A stretch of DNA of 33,657 nt, from contig NZ_NTZO01000199.1 of NCBI RefSeq assembly GCF_002559405.1, forward strand, positions 1-33,657. Reading direction: 5' to 3'. The notes beneath the pieces were generated by a model. The model worked only from the letters and a program-made list of their open reading frames with translations, ran no database searches and had not been told where the DNA came from. The DNA comes from Bacillus sp. AFS001701. Its GTDB lineage: Bacteria > Bacillota > Bacilli > Bacillales > Bacillaceae_G. Shown one piece after another: positions 8,110 through 16,308 of this stretch. Positions within the stretch are counted from its first letter, which is position 1, and each line of letters starts with the position of its first letter. The translations under genes and the position numbers were made by a program.

Positions 8110-9204
8110 TTATTTTATATGCTTTTCTTTTTCTGTATTGTGTTCTGCTAACGATTTTGTAAAGATTACTTTACCTGTCTTATCAGCAAGGAAATATAAA
8201 TAATCTGATTTGGCAGGCTCAAGAGCAGCTACTATACTATCAACACCAGCACTTGCGATTGGTCCTACAGGTAACCCTTTAACATAATAAGTATTAAAAG
8301 GAGATTTAACTTCTAAATCTTTATATAATACACGTTCTTTATGTTTACCTAGTGCATACAAAACTGTTGGATCCGTTTGTAATGGCATTCCTATTTTAAG
8401 TCGATTATAAAATACACTTGAAATTAACTTTCGATCGGTTGTACCAGTTGCTTCTTCCTCAATTAACGAGGCCATTGTTAATGTCTGATGAGGCGTAAGT
8501 TTTTTGTTACTCATTTCTGTTTTATATTGATCTAAAATTTTCACTGTTTCATTTAGCATAGGAGTGATAATTTCCTCTAAGCTCGGAGTAAAATCCCCAT
8601 ACATATAAGTTGAAGGATATAAGTACCCTTCTAATGGATAGCGAATTCCAGGTTTAAAAACATCATTCGTTATTAATTGAGGAAACTTTTTTTGTAGCCC
8701 CTGAATAAATGCTTTATCATTCAACTGTTTTAGTACAGCTGCTTGATCTAATTTAAATTCTTTTGCAATAATCGCTGCGATTTCGTTTAACTGAGAACCT
8801 TCAGGAATCATTAAATCCTTAACTGCAACTTGATATTTACCACCTACCTGTAAGTGGTTTACAATCGTTGCAACTCCTTGGTTTTCGCTAAAATGATAAT
8901 TCCCTGATTTTAGACTAGCCTTGTTATGCAACTTCACATATAGTTTAAAAATTGATGTATTTTTTATTAAGTTTTTCTTTTTAAAAATTGCTGCAATATT
9001 ATCTACAGAACTTCCTTCAGGAATTGTTACCAATTTAACTTGTTTATTTGCTGAATTAACAGGTTTTAACATATATTTATAAGTTGCAAAACCCGCTCCA
9101 ACTACGACAATACAAGCAATAATTAAATATGTAAAAATACGCATACCTCTGCTTTTTTTATTTATATTCTTGTATCCATTTTTATCAAAATCATTAAATG
9201 ACAA
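8110..9204 (-). CDS. mltG: Endolytic peptidoglycan transglycosylase MltG (YceG-like)
   Basis: 364-residue membrane-anchored enzyme that cuts nascent glycan strands outside the membrane. It has a cytoplasmic basic N-terminus, one membrane segment (about 22-44), a LysM-like subdomain starting VTIPEGSSVDNIA (about 59-120), and the YceG catalytic domain. The catalytic glutamate lies in ASLIEEEA (E249-E251), followed by the diagnostic FYNRLKIGMPLQTDPTVLY. The start is TTG at 9204, supported by AAGGAGGT about 8 nt upstream; no ATG is equally well placed. It follows yrzB, ruvX and yrzL, the usual Bacillaceae order, but a strong terminator lies between yrzB and mltG. Confidence 0.94.
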   Translation of the reverse strand: MSFNDFDKNGYKNINKKSRGMRIFTYLIIACIVVVGAGFATYKYMLKPVNSANKQVKLVTIPEGSSVDNIAAIFKKKNLIKNTSIFKLYVKLHNKASLKSGNYHFSENQGVATIVNHLQVGGKYQVAVKDLMIPEGSQLNEIAAIIAKEFKLDQAAVLKQLNDKAFIQGLQKKFPQLITNDVFKPGIRYPLEGYLYPSTYMYGDFTPSLEEIITPMLNETVKILDQYKTEMSNKKLTPHQTLTMASLIEEEATGTTDRKLISSVFYNRLKIGMPLQTDPTVLYALGKHKERVLYKDLEVKSPFNTYYVKGLPVGPIASAGVDSIVAALEPAKSDYLYFLADKTGKVIFTKSLAEHNTEKEKHIK

Positions 9205-9272
9205 ACTTATCTACCTCCTTTTCCACGTTATAGTATACTACAATTATGTGCTAAATCGGCAATTTTCTACAT

Positions 9273-9310
9273 AAAAAAATGCTAAACACTTTTATAAGCG
9301 CTTAGCATTT
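9273..9310 (-). terminator. Intrinsic terminator after yrzB
   Basis: A 15-bp stem (arms 9277-9291 and 9296-9310, two G-U pairs, 4-nt loop) is followed on the minus strand by seven T. It starts 16 nt after the yrzB stop. Confidence 0.9.
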
Positions 9311-9325
9311 TTAAATCCAGAGATA

Positions 9326-9616
9326 TTATTCTCCTTCTTCTTCGTCAAAGAAAGTGTTTAATACTTCTTCAATCATTTCCCACTCTTCGTCAGATTCGAT
9401 TGGATATAACTCTCCATCTTCACCATCTTCTGCAGGAATGAAGCTAGATGCATGGTAGATTGGGTCTCCATCTTCATCAAACTCTTGTCCAACTGGACTA
9501 TAAATAACGTATGATTTACCATAATCATCTGATTCAAAAGTCATGATAATATTACAAAGAATCTCATTACCTTCCTCATCGATGATTGTAATTTGTCTGT
9601 CTTCACCGTGTTCCAT
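9326..9616 (-). CDS. yrzB: YrzB family protein (DUF1292)
   Basis: 96-residue, strongly acidic soluble protein with the DUF1292 pattern: [20 protein letters not shown], then [12 protein letters not shown], and a C-terminal [21 protein letters not shown] site precedes the ATG. It lies between ruvX and mltG in the conserved yrzL-ruvX-yrzB cluster. No biochemical function is established as far as I know. Confidence 0.9.
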   Translation of the reverse strand: MEHGEDRQITIIDEEGNEILCNIIMTFESDDYGKSYVIYSPVGQEFDEDGDPIYHASSFIPAEDGEDGELYPIESDEEWEMIEEVLNTFFDEEEGE

Positions 9617-9667
9617 TTATATCACCTCAATTATTTATCCTTTTATGTATAAGTGAATAGTTAGAGG

Positions 9668-9710
9668 GGCCGCTCAATAAGTAATACTGTAAATACTCTT
9701 ATTGTCGGCC
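9668..9710. other. GC-capped hairpin between ruvX and yrzB
   Basis: GGCCG (9668-9672) pairs with CGGCC (9706-9710), and CAATAAG (9675-9681) with CTTATTG (9698-9704), separated by a small internal loop. It stands out in AT-rich sequence. There is no T-run on the minus strand, so a stability or processing element is more likely than a terminator. Confidence 0.5.
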
Positions 9711-9728
9711 AATCTCCATTCTTCTTTA

Positions 9729-10145
9729 TCACTTTATACTATCTAAGTAGTTTTGTAAAATAACTACTGCTGCCATTTTATCGATAACTTGTTTTCTTTT
9801 CTTACGACTTACGTCAGCAGAGATTAGAAAACGTTCGGCAGCCATTGTTGAAAGTCTTTCATCCCATAGTATAACCGGAAGATTGAATTCTTCTTCAATC
9901 ATTTTTCCAAAACGGGTACAAGCTTCACCGCGTTCTCCAATACTTCCGTTCATATTTTTAGGTAAGCCTACAACTATTTTTTCGACTTCGTAGCTGTCGA
10001 TGATTTCTTTTAGTCGGTCTAGTCCAAATTTCTGACGTTCTTCATCAATTTTGACTGTCTCAATACCTTGAGCTGTCCAACCAAGAGCATCACTTACAGC
10101 TACACCAATTGTTTTAGTACCTACATCTAGCCCAAGTGCTCTCAT
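9729..10145 (-). CDS. ruvX: RuvX/YqgF family nuclease (putative pre-16S rRNA nuclease or Holliday junction resolvase)
   Basis: 138-residue RNase H-fold protein. It begins [19 protein letters not shown] with the first catalytic aspartate (D7), then [17 protein letters not shown], and the C-terminal [14 protein letters not shown], all diagnostic of the family. Roles in 16S rRNA 5'-end maturation and in Holliday junction resolution have both been reported, so the cellular substrate is left open. GGAGA lies inside the 3' end of yrzL, whose stop is 3 nt upstream, which indicates coupled translation. Confidence 0.94.
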   Translation of the reverse strand: MRALGLDVGTKTIGVAVSDALGWTAQGIETVKIDEERQKFGLDRLKEIIDSYEVEKIVVGLPKNMNGSIGERGEACTRFGKMIEEEFNLPVILWDERLSTMAAERFLISADVSRKKRKQVIDKMAAVVILQNYLDSIK

Positions 10146-10148
10146 TAA

Positions 10149-10415
10149 TTATTCTCCACGATGTTGTTGTAAGTAAGATTTAACTAATTCCTCAATGATT
10201 TCATCACGTTCTAATTTTTTCATCATACTTCTTGCGTCATTATGACGAGGAATGTATGCAGGATCACCTGATAATAAATATCCTACTATTTGATTGATTG
10301 GATTATAGCCTTTTTCTTGTAACGCGTCATGAACCTTTAACAAAACTTCATTAACTCGTATATCTTGACCTTCATCTTGCAAACTAAACTTCATCGTTTT
10401 ATCAAATGAATCCAT
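10149..10415 (-). CDS. yrzL: IreB family regulatory phosphoprotein YrzL
   Basis: 88-residue protein of the IreB (UPF0297) family. The start SFDKTMKF keeps the threonine (T7) equivalent to a site phosphorylated by the IreK kinase in Enterococcus. The highly conserved core [23 protein letters not shown] follows at about 37-59 (quoted here only to mark the core). The ATG at 10415 is chosen because GGGGTG lies 6 nt upstream; an in-frame GTG at 10424 is part of that site. It heads the yrzL-ruvX-yrzB unit, behind a candidate extended -10 promoter. Confidence 0.93.
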   Translation of the reverse strand: MDSFDKTMKFSLQDEGQDIRVNEVLLKVHDALQEKGYNPINQIVGYLLSGDPAYIPRHNDARSMMKKLERDEIIEELVKSYLQQHRGE

Positions 10416-10455
10416 ACAAAGCACCCCACTTATCCGTATATTTTTAGCTAATTAC

Positions 10456-10485
10456 ATTGTACCATTTTTATTACTCAGTTACGAA
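10456..10485 (-). promoter_or_regulatory. Candidate promoter of yrzL-ruvX-yrzB
   Basis: Minus-strand TTCGTA (10480-10485) and TGGTACAAT (extended -10, TACAAT at 10456-10461) are 18 nt apart. It lies within the loop of a 10-bp inverted repeat, ATTTTTAGCT/AGCTAAAAAT, that spans the alaS-yrzL gap. Confidence 0.5.
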
Positions 10486-10529
10486 TCAGCTAAAAATTTT
10501 TATATCTGTTATTGTACACGATTTTTGTA

Positions 10530-13181
10530 TTATTTAGAAATCGTGTTCATCCATTTTTCAACAAAAGCAACAGCCTCGTCTAATTTCGAAGGATCTTTAC
10601 CGCCAGCTTGAGCCATATCGGGACGGCCTCCGCCTCCTCCGCCACAAATTGAAGCAGCTTCTTTTATTAAATTTCCTGCATGATATCCTTGACCTACTAA
10701 ATCTTTTGTAACGCCAGCAATTAAGTTTACTTTACCTTCATTAGCAGAACCAAGTAATACAACAACAGAACCAACCTTATTCTTAAGGTCATCAACCATT
10801 GTGCGAAGACTATTCATATCTGCTCCATTTACTTTAGCAGCAACGAATTTTACTCCATTTACTTCTTTAACGTTATTACTAATATTTCCTGCTTCAATAT
10901 TGCTTAATTTTGAAGAAAGTGATTCATTCTCTTTTTGTACTTGTTTTAAATCTGATTGTAAAGTTTCAATACGAGCAACAACGTCTTTCGTATTTGATTT
11001 TAATAGGCCAGCTGCCTCTTTTAGTTGACCAATTTGTTCTTGCATATATTCGTAAGCTGATTTGCCAGTTACTGCTTCAATACGGCGCGTACCAGCTCCA
11101 ATACCTGACTCAGAAATTATTTTAAATGTACCGATTGATGCTGTGTTATCAACATGACATCCACCACATAGCTCAAGACTATAATCTCCAACTTGTACTA
11201 CTCGTACTACATCACCATATTTTTCACCGAATAATGCCATTGCTCCCATTGCTTTTGCTTCAGCAATTGCTTTTTCTGAAATTTGAACTGGAATGCTTTC
11301 CCAAATTTTTTCATTCACAATTTTTTCAATTATTTCAAGTTCTTCAGACGTTACTTGACCAAAATGTGAGAAGTCAAAACGCAAGCGTTCTTGGTTTACT
11401 AATGAACCAGCTTGATTTACATGAGTTCCAAGTACATCCTTTAATGCTTGGTGTAATAAATGAGTAGCTGTGTGGTTCTTTACAATACTTGAACGATTAG
11501 CTTTATTAATTGTTGATTCAACTTTAGCACCAACCGATAACGCACCTTCAACAACCTTCACTCGATGTAAATTTTGTCCGTTTGGAGCTTTTTGAACATC
11601 AAGCACTTCTACTTTTAAACCAGGAGCAGTTAAAGTTCCACGGTCTGCAATTTGACCTCCACTTTCAGCGTAGAAAGGAGTTACATCAAGTATTAAATGC
11701 GCTTCTTCGCCATTTGCTACATCTTCAACTTTTTCTCCGTCTTGTACTAGAACAAGAACTGTAGATTTTACCGAACCTTCGCTATAACCTACAAAAGCTG
11801 ATGTTTCCTTGATTTCACGAAGTGCTTCACTTTGTACCTGCATTGAGTCAACATCTTGTCTTGCAGAACGAGCACGCTCACGTTGTTTTTCCATTTCAAC
11901 TTCGAAACCGTCATGATCAACTGTTAATCCTTCTTCTTCTGCATATTCTTCTGTTAATTCAATTGGGAATCCATATGTGTCATAAAGTCGGAAAACATCC
12001 TCACCTTTAATTACAGTACTTCCTTTTGCTTTTGCATCCTTCATTACATTTGTAAGAAGTGATAATCCTTCATGTAATGTTTCATGGAAACGCTCTTCCT
12101 CATTTTTAATTACTTTCTGAATGAACGGTACTTTTTCTTTCACATTTGGATAGTAGCTTTCCATGATTTCTGCAACAACTGGAACAAGTTCAAACATAAA
12201 TGGACGTTCAATACCTAATTTTTTAGCAAAACGAACAGCACGACGGATTAATCGACGTAATACATATCCGCGACCTTCATTTGAAGGAAGAGCGCCATCT
12301 GCAACAGCAAAAGATACTGTACGAATATGGTCAGCAATTACTTTAAAAGCAGTATCTTGATCTAATTGTCCATTTCGATATTTTTGACCAGAAATTGTTT
12401 CAACAACATTGATAATTGGCATAAATAAATCAGTGTCAAAGTTTGTGTCTACTTCTTGTAATACACTTGCCATACGTTCTAAGCCCATGCCAGTATCAAT
12501 GTTTTTGTTTGGTAATTCTGGGTATTCTTTGCGGTCTAAACCATCTTTTGAATTAAATTGAGAGAATACAATATTCCAAATTTCTAAATATCGATCATTT
12601 TCTAAATCCTCTTTTAATAATTTAATTCCAATGTTTTCTGGATCATATTTTGTTCCACGATCATAGAAAATCTCTGTACATGGTCCACATGGTCCTTCAC
12701 CAATTTCCCAGAAGTTACCTTCTAACAGGATAATATGCTCAGGATCTAATCCTAATTTAATCCATAAATCATACGTTTCTTTGTCTTCAGGATAAACAGT
12801 AACGTATAATTTTTCTTTTTCAAAACCAAACCATTCAGATGAAGTTAAAAGCTCCCAGCCCCATGTTACAGCTTCTTCACGGAAATAATCTCCGATTGAG
12901 AAATTACCTAACATTTCAAAAAATGTATGGTGACGAGCTGTTTTCCCAACATTCTCAATATCGTTTGTTCGAATTGATTTTTGTGAATTTGTTATCCTTG
13001 GATTCTCTGGAATTACACGACCATCAAAATATTTTTTTAATGTCGCTACACCACTATTAATCCATAATAAAGTTGGGTCTTCTACTGGTACTAAAGATGC
13101 ACTTGGCTCAATCGTATGACCTTTTTCTTTAAAGAAATCTAAGTACATTTGGCGAATTTGAGCAGCAGTTAGCTTTTTCAT
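10530..13181 (-). CDS. alaS: Alanyl-tRNA synthetase
   Basis: 883-residue class II synthetase charging tRNA-Ala. The N-terminal catalytic domain has motif 1/2 sequence [19 protein letters not shown] and motif 3 [11 protein letters not shown]. The editing domain contains zinc-binding HTATH (H570, H574) and CGGCH (C672, C675, H676). A coiled coil follows (about 720-770), then the C-Ala/DHHA1 domain with the [15 protein letters not shown] tail. All key residues are present. The ATG at 13181 has GGAGG 8 nt upstream; the five extra codons before it contain that site. Expression is controlled by the Ala T-box leader and strong promoters upstream. Confidence 0.98.
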   Translation of the reverse strand: MKKLTAAQIRQMYLDFFKEKGHTIEPSASLVPVEDPTLLWINSGVATLKKYFDGRVIPENPRITNSQKSIRTNDIENVGKTARHHTFFEMLGNFSIGDYFREEAVTWGWELLTSSEWFGFEKEKLYVTVYPEDKETYDLWIKLGLDPEHIILLEGNFWEIGEGPCGPCTEIFYDRGTKYDPENIGIKLLKEDLENDRYLEIWNIVFSQFNSKDGLDRKEYPELPNKNIDTGMGLERMASVLQEVDTNFDTDLFMPIINVVETISGQKYRNGQLDQDTAFKVIADHIRTVSFAVADGALPSNEGRGYVLRRLIRRAVRFAKKLGIERPFMFELVPVVAEIMESYYPNVKEKVPFIQKVIKNEEERFHETLHEGLSLLTNVMKDAKAKGSTVIKGEDVFRLYDTYGFPIELTEEYAEEEGLTVDHDGFEVEMEKQRERARSARQDVDSMQVQSEALREIKETSAFVGYSEGSVKSTVLVLVQDGEKVEDVANGEEAHLILDVTPFYAESGGQIADRGTLTAPGLKVEVLDVQKAPNGQNLHRVKVVEGALSVGAKVESTINKANRSSIVKNHTATHLLHQALKDVLGTHVNQAGSLVNQERLRFDFSHFGQVTSEELEIIEKIVNEKIWESIPVQISEKAIAEAKAMGAMALFGEKYGDVVRVVQVGDYSLELCGGCHVDNTASIGTFKIISESGIGAGTRRIEAVTGKSAYEYMQEQIGQLKEAAGLLKSNTKDVVARIETLQSDLKQVQKENESLSSKLSNIEAGNISNNVKEVNGVKFVAAKVNGADMNSLRTMVDDLKNKVGSVVVLLGSANEGKVNLIAGVTKDLVGQGYHAGNLIKEAASICGGGGGGRPDMAQAGGKDPSKLDEAVAFVEKWMNTISK

Positions 13182-13223
13182 TATATTAACCTCCATTTAG
13201 TAAATTTATAATGTTATAAAAAC

Positions 13224-13255
13224 AAAAAAATCCCGTCCCTAAAACAGGGACGAGA
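13224..13255 (-). terminator. T-box attenuator terminator of alaS
   Basis: Arms 13231-13240 and 13246-13255 pair with one G-U, around a 5-nt loop. Seven T follow on the minus strand. The T-box core immediately upstream supplies the competing antiterminator. Confidence 0.93.
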
Positions 13256-13481
13256 TGTACTCGCGATACCACCCTGATTATGAATAGAAAGCTTGTTGCT
13301 TAGGCAAAATGCCTCGAAGTCTATTCATCACCTCAAGAGACCGTAACGTGGTCTGACGCGTCAGTGATTAGCTGCATTCAGGAGTAGCTTTTCTGTCACC
13401 CTTCATTAAAGTTTCTTTCAGCCTAGGAAACTTCTCTCTTTTGCATAAGCTTAAATGGTTTAGTGACATACTTGTTCCTTC
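13224..13481 (-). promoter_or_regulatory. T-box riboswitch, Ala specifier, controlling alaS
   Basis: Minus-strand leader with the T-box core AGGGTGGTATCGCG (13261-13274); the UGGU bulge would pair with an ACCA tRNA end, fitting the A73 of tRNA-Ala. Stem I can be folded: AAGGA (13476-13480) pairs with the TCCT just below 13386, and GTCAC pairs with GTGAC. This leaves a specifier loop AGAAAAGCTA in which GCT (13386-13388) is the Ala codon followed by the usual purine. A GAGAG motif and a 7-bp distal hairpin (AAGTTTC/GAAACTT) lie between. Uncharged tRNA-Ala is expected to stabilise the antiterminator. Confidence 0.95.
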
Positions 13482-13499
13482 AAAATTTTGCAAATATAA

Positions 13500-13528
13500 A
13501 TTGTATGAAAAAATAGTATCATTGTCAA
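13500..13528 (-). promoter_or_regulatory. Sigma-A promoter P1 of alaS
   Basis: Minus-strand TTGACA (13523-13528), 17-nt spacer, TACAAT (13500-13505): five of six at -10, perfect at -35. The predicted start near 13493 is just ahead of T-box stem I. Confidence 0.85.
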
Positions 13529-13541
13529 AAATGAAAGTCAA
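13513..13541 (-). promoter_or_regulatory. Overlapping sigma-A promoter P2 of alaS
   Basis: Minus-strand TTGACT (13536-13541), 17-nt spacer, TACTAT (13513-13518). It is offset 13 nt from P1, and its -35 covers the yrrI stop codon. Confidence 0.6.
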
Positions 13542-14605
13542 GTTGAGAGACGTTCTTTTCTATTACTGTAATAACGAATAACAGAAATGATGACAACTAA
13601 TACTGGTACAGCAATTAACAAACCTATAAAACCAGCTATTTCACCTGCAACTAATAATGAAAACATAATTATAACTGGATGAGTATGAATTGATTTTCCA
13701 ATTATCATTGGAGAAAGAACGTTTCCTTCGATCAATTGTAAAATAATTAATGTAATCCCTACTCTAATTAATAAACTGGTCCCTTCCGAAGCGGCTAAAA
13801 ACAGAGTTGGTACAGCCCCAATAACCGGTCCGAAATACGGAATAATATCTGTTATTCCAATTACCACTCCTAATACTAGAGCATATTTCATTCGAACAAT
13901 CCATAGAAATATTGTTGCTAACACAAACAGTAAAAAACATACTAATATTTGACCACGAATATATTTTCCAAATGTATTATTAAGTTCTTTCGCTAAACCT
14001 TTTGCTTCATATCGCCATTTGTAAGGGATAATTTTCCAAAACATATTCGATAAGACCTTATAATCTTTTAAAAAGTAAAAAACGATAAACGGAATGATAA
14101 ATAGTGAAATAATATTATTTACTAATTGCTTCATCCATTCACCAGATTTATTCAATAATGATAATCCCGATTTTTCAGCACCATTAATCATTAAATCAAT
14201 ACGGTTATGAAGAAAAATTGGCATCCTTGAAGTCTTTCGTTCGATTTTTGATAAGAAATTATCATATAATGCCATTACTTTAGGAAAAGCTCTTAAAATA
14301 TCTTGCCACTGTTGTTTAAAAATAGGGAGTAATAAATAAAGCCCTAATACACATCCTCCAAAAAATAATAAATAAATCAATAAAATGGCTATTACTCGTT
14401 TTATCCCTTTATTATGAATATATTCAATTGCAGGATGTAACAAATAGGCAATGATTAACCCAATCAAAAATGGAACCATCGATTTTAAAACACCAATTAC
14501 AATATGTAAATAAACCGGTTTTAAATAATAAAAAACAATTCCAACTAATCCAATTAGCAAAATTAAACATAACCGATAGATCCATTTTAACTTTATACCG
14601 TCCAT
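13538..14605 (-). CDS. yrrI: AI-2E/PerM family membrane transporter YrrI
   Basis: 355-residue polytopic membrane protein of the AI-2E transporter (PerM) superfamily. Two to three membrane segments lie in the first 95 residues. A cytoplasmic amphipathic stretch (about 95-160) follows, then a C-terminal block of five hydrophobic segments with the family motif GVVIGITDIIPYFGPVIGAVP (about 240-260) and ending in basic residues. The substrate is unknown; some relatives are Na+/H+ antiporters and others export AI-2. It sits upstream of alaS as in B. subtilis. The ATG at 14605 is the only good start, and its GGAGGT is in the 3' arm of a terminator hairpin with seven T as spacer. Confidence 0.9.
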   Translation of the reverse strand: MDGIKLKWIYRLCLILLIGLVGIVFYYLKPVYLHIVIGVLKSMVPFLIGLIIAYLLHPAIEYIHNKGIKRVIAILLIYLLFFGGCVLGLYLLLPIFKQQWQDILRAFPKVMALYDNFLSKIERKTSRMPIFLHNRIDLMINGAEKSGLSLLNKSGEWMKQLVNNIISLFIIPFIVFYFLKDYKVLSNMFWKIIPYKWRYEAKGLAKELNNTFGKYIRGQILVCFLLFVLATIFLWIVRMKYALVLGVVIGITDIIPYFGPVIGAVPTLFLAASEGTSLLIRVGITLIILQLIEGNVLSPMIIGKSIHTHPVIIMFSLLVAGEIAGFIGLLIAVPVLVVIISVIRYYSNRKERLST

Positions 14606-14640
14606 AAAAAAACCTCCATACTGTTAATAGTATGGAGGTT
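14606..14640 (-). terminator. Terminator of the GNAT gene overlapping the yrrI ribosome binding site
   Basis: Perfect 12-bp stem (arms 14611-14622 and 14629-14640, 6-nt loop) followed by seven T on the minus strand. It starts 6 nt after the GNAT stop. The 3' arm carries GGAGGT of yrrI, and the T-run is the spacer to the yrrI ATG. On the plus strand it is followed by TTCAATT. Confidence 0.85.
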
Positions 14641-14645
14641 TTCAA

Positions 14646-15200
14646 TTAAATTATGTGACTTGTTAAAAATTTTGAGAACTCTTCTCTCTTCACAACATTC
14701 AATACACATTTCGTTTTTGCCTCTTGTTCAACAATTATTTGTTCATTTGGAAATTCCTTCTCTACACCAATTGTCATATAAGCTAATTTCTCTTGTGCAC
14801 GCCTTGACCTAGTATTTGACTCTTTTGCACCAGCAAAAACATAGTCCATTTTCAACTCGTTAAAAGCAATTTTTAAAATTTCAATTTTTGAAGCTTCATT
14901 ATACCCTTTCCCCCAAAATGGAACCCCTATCCAAGTACCCATATGACAAATTCCATCTCCTCGGTCAATGTGCTTTAAAGTTGTTATACCGACTACCTCA
15001 TCTTGCTCATTCAATATTATCCGATTTATAACCTTACCTTCTAATTCCTTCTGAACAATATAGCTAATAAATCCAATTGTATCATCAATATGATCTACTT
15101 TTATTCCCAATACATCTTTCACACCTGGATCTGATGATAACTCAAAAACCTGCTCTGCATACTTCAAATCATTCTTAACAAGCCTAACTCCCACTCCCAT
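14646..15200 (-). CDS. GNAT family N-acetyltransferase (RimJ/RimL-like)
   Basis: About 184 residues. The GNAT fold is indicated by VVGITTLKHIDR (beta-4), HMGTWIGVPFWGKGYNEASKI (beta-4/acetyl-CoA loop; the usual R/Q-x-x-G-x-G/A is here FWGKGYN), FAGAKESNTRSRRAQEKLAY (alpha-4), and a closing strand. Such proteins transfer acetyl groups from acetyl-CoA to protein N-termini or small amines; the substrate here is unknown. The ATG at 15200 has AAAAGGGATGG with suitable spacing, whereas an ATG at 15209 would directly abut the GGG. The gene is absent at this place in B. subtilis, where glnQHMP and yrrD lie nearby, so this is lineage-specific content. Confidence 0.8.
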   Translation of the reverse strand: MGVGVRLVKNDLKYAEQVFELSSDPGVKDVLGIKVDHIDDTIGFISYIVQKELEGKVINRIILNEQDEVVGITTLKHIDRGDGICHMGTWIGVPFWGKGYNEASKIEILKIAFNELKMDYVFAGAKESNTRSRRAQEKLAYMTIGVEKEFPNEQIIVEQEAKTKCVLNVVKREEFSKFLTSHII

Positions 15201-15230
15201 ATTTACCATCCCTTTTCCATGTTTTTATAA

Positions 15231-15259
15231 ATGATAAAAGAAGATGTTCATTTACTCAA
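15231..15259 (-). promoter_or_regulatory. Candidate promoter of the GNAT gene
   Basis: Minus-strand TTGAGT (15254-15259), 17-nt spacer, TATCAT (15231-15236). It is placed about 35 nt before the start codon. Confidence 0.6.
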
Positions 15260-15820
15260 TGAAAACTTTTAAATATATTTGGAATGTATAATTAGGATTG
15301 GATTTAATACATTGAAAAAACAAAGCACATATCCTTTTTCAGAGATAATTCATTTTTTATCCAATAATGATTTTATATGTTATATGTTTGAGAGGTTTTA
15401 TACGATCAACAAACTCAAGTAATTGTTTAATCTTGAGAAGTTAAAAATATATAAGAGCTTATTTTTAGAAAAACATTTTAAAATGATTATAATAATACGT
15501 TGAAGTTCGATCTTAATTGACCTACAAACTGATTACTATGCTGTATGCTACTCTAAGTAACGGATATTAAATTAGGTTTTTAGTGCAACCATTTTTTGAT
15601 GAATAAATTGATTGGAACTGAAGGGATGCTCGACTCCTATAGGGTATGCGGGAAGCCTGAGACCCCACAGGAACGTACGTGACGAGGAGGCTCAGGTCTC
15701 GCCCAATGGAAAGCGAGCATCCCGCAGTGGAAATCAATCTCACTAAACTCCTTTACGAAAATTTGGTTATTTAATTGACAAGGTTGTTTAGTAATTAATT
15801 GTCTAACTCTTTTTCGACAA
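15260..15820. other. Non-coding stretch around the 132-bp repeat
   Basis: Apart from the repeat at 15607-15738 and a small CTCAAG/CTTGAG hairpin (15414-15437), I see no gene with a credible start and ribosome binding site. The sequence from 15260 to 15600 is very AT-rich and looks degenerate. A minus-strand frame at 15637-15831 runs through the repeat and is not believed to be coding. Confidence 0.6.
15607..15738. repeat. 132-bp imperfect inverted-repeat element of a Bacillaceae intergenic family
   Basis: Ends ATTGAT/ATCAAT (15607-15612, 15733-15738), then a perfect 10-bp inverted repeat GGGATGCTCG/CGAGCATCCC (15623-15632, 15714-15723). Inside, CCTGAG (15655-15660) pairs with CTCAGG (15691-15696) and competes with GAGACC/GGTCTC. 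ACGTACGT (15673-15680) is a palindrome at the tip. The core words GACTCCT, GAGACCCC, GAGGAGGCTC and GGAAAGCGAGC recur, from memory, in intergenic repeats of many Bacillaceae genomes. It is more GC-rich than its flanks, as expected for a mobile palindromic element. No transposase is present. Confidence 0.75.
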
Positions 15821-15821
15821 T

Positions 15822-15851
15822 AAAAAAGCACATGCCCTTAAAGACATGTGC
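15822..15851 (-). terminator. Terminator of the zinc-ribbon/micro-ORF transcript
   Basis: Stem GCACATG/CATGTGC (15828-15834, 15845-15851) with a 10-nt loop. Six T follow on the minus strand. It is placed 10 nt after the micro-ORF stop. Confidence 0.85.
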
Positions 15852-15860
15852 CTAAAAAAA

Positions 15861-15995
15861 TTAAAGCATTTTTTTCAATGACTTTCTCATACGTTTCATG
15901 TTCTTTGAAGTAAGCCATTTGTTATCGTACATTAACTTCATCGCAAGTGCACCTGCACCTAAACCTAAACCTAATAAAGAGCTTTTTCTAGCCAT
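15861..15995 (-). CDS. 44-residue glycine-rich/basic small protein (DUF3918/YrzQ-like)
   Basis: Found by reading the strand directly; it is too short for usual gene callers. The protein starts MARKSSLLGLGLGAGALAMK, a short glycine-rich hydrophobic segment, and ends in a basic tail NMKRMRKSLKKML. This resembles the small Bacillus DUF3918 proteins such as YrzQ, an assignment made from memory. The ATG at 15995 is preceded by AGGAGTGGG, which overlaps the stop of the zinc-ribbon gene 13 nt upstream, so the two form an operon. A proper terminator follows. Its function is unknown; a membrane-associated helix is likely. Confidence 0.75.
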   Translation of the reverse strand: MARKSSLLGLGLGAGALAMKLMYDNKWLTSKNMKRMRKSLKKML

Positions 15996-16008
15996 CAATT
16001 ACCCACTC

Positions 16009-16197
16009 CTACATACTAAGTTTTCGATCCTCTTCGTCAAATAAATCATCCAACGAACTTAACGTACCATCTTCTTCAACTTGGTGGGTATAAATTATGC
16101 CTTTATTAATTGTTAGTTCAATATAACATCCCCAACAATAATATTGATTTACACCTATTTTCCCTAAGTCTTTACTATGACAATTTGGACAAATCAC
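16009..16197 (-). CDS. 62-residue zinc-ribbon mini-protein
   Basis: Two CxxC knuckles, C3-P-N-C6 and C21-W-G-C24, make a zinc ribbon. A short beta region and an acidic tail (SSLDDLFDEEDRK) follow. The start is GTG at 16197 with GGGAG 8 nt upstream. It resembles small Bacillus zinc-ribbon proteins found next to recD2 (perhaps the YrzR equivalent; not certain). It is co-transcribed with the 44-residue gene, whose ribosome binding site overlaps its TAG stop. Possible roles are nucleic-acid or protein binding, which is inference from the fold only. Confidence 0.75.
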   Translation of the reverse strand: MICPNCHSKDLGKIGVNQYYCWGCYIELTINKGIIYTHQVEEDGTLSSLDDLFDEEDRKLSM

Positions 16198-16308
16198 AAC
16201 GCTCGCTCCCTTAGCCTAAAAAGGCAATGTTTCTAAGCATTGTGACCAAATTTTCATAAAAATATACGTTAGTACAGGAATCGTCTTGCACTATATATTC
16301 TTAGTCAT

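Noticed and set aside
11126-11467. 113-residue plus-strand frame antisense to alaS
   Set aside because: Its composition (Leu/His/Gln-rich) mirrors alaS codons read in reverse, and there is no start signal.
15637-15831. 64-residue minus-strand frame
   Set aside because: It runs through the 132-bp inverted-repeat element and lacks a ribosome binding site. Such frames are by-products of this repeat type.
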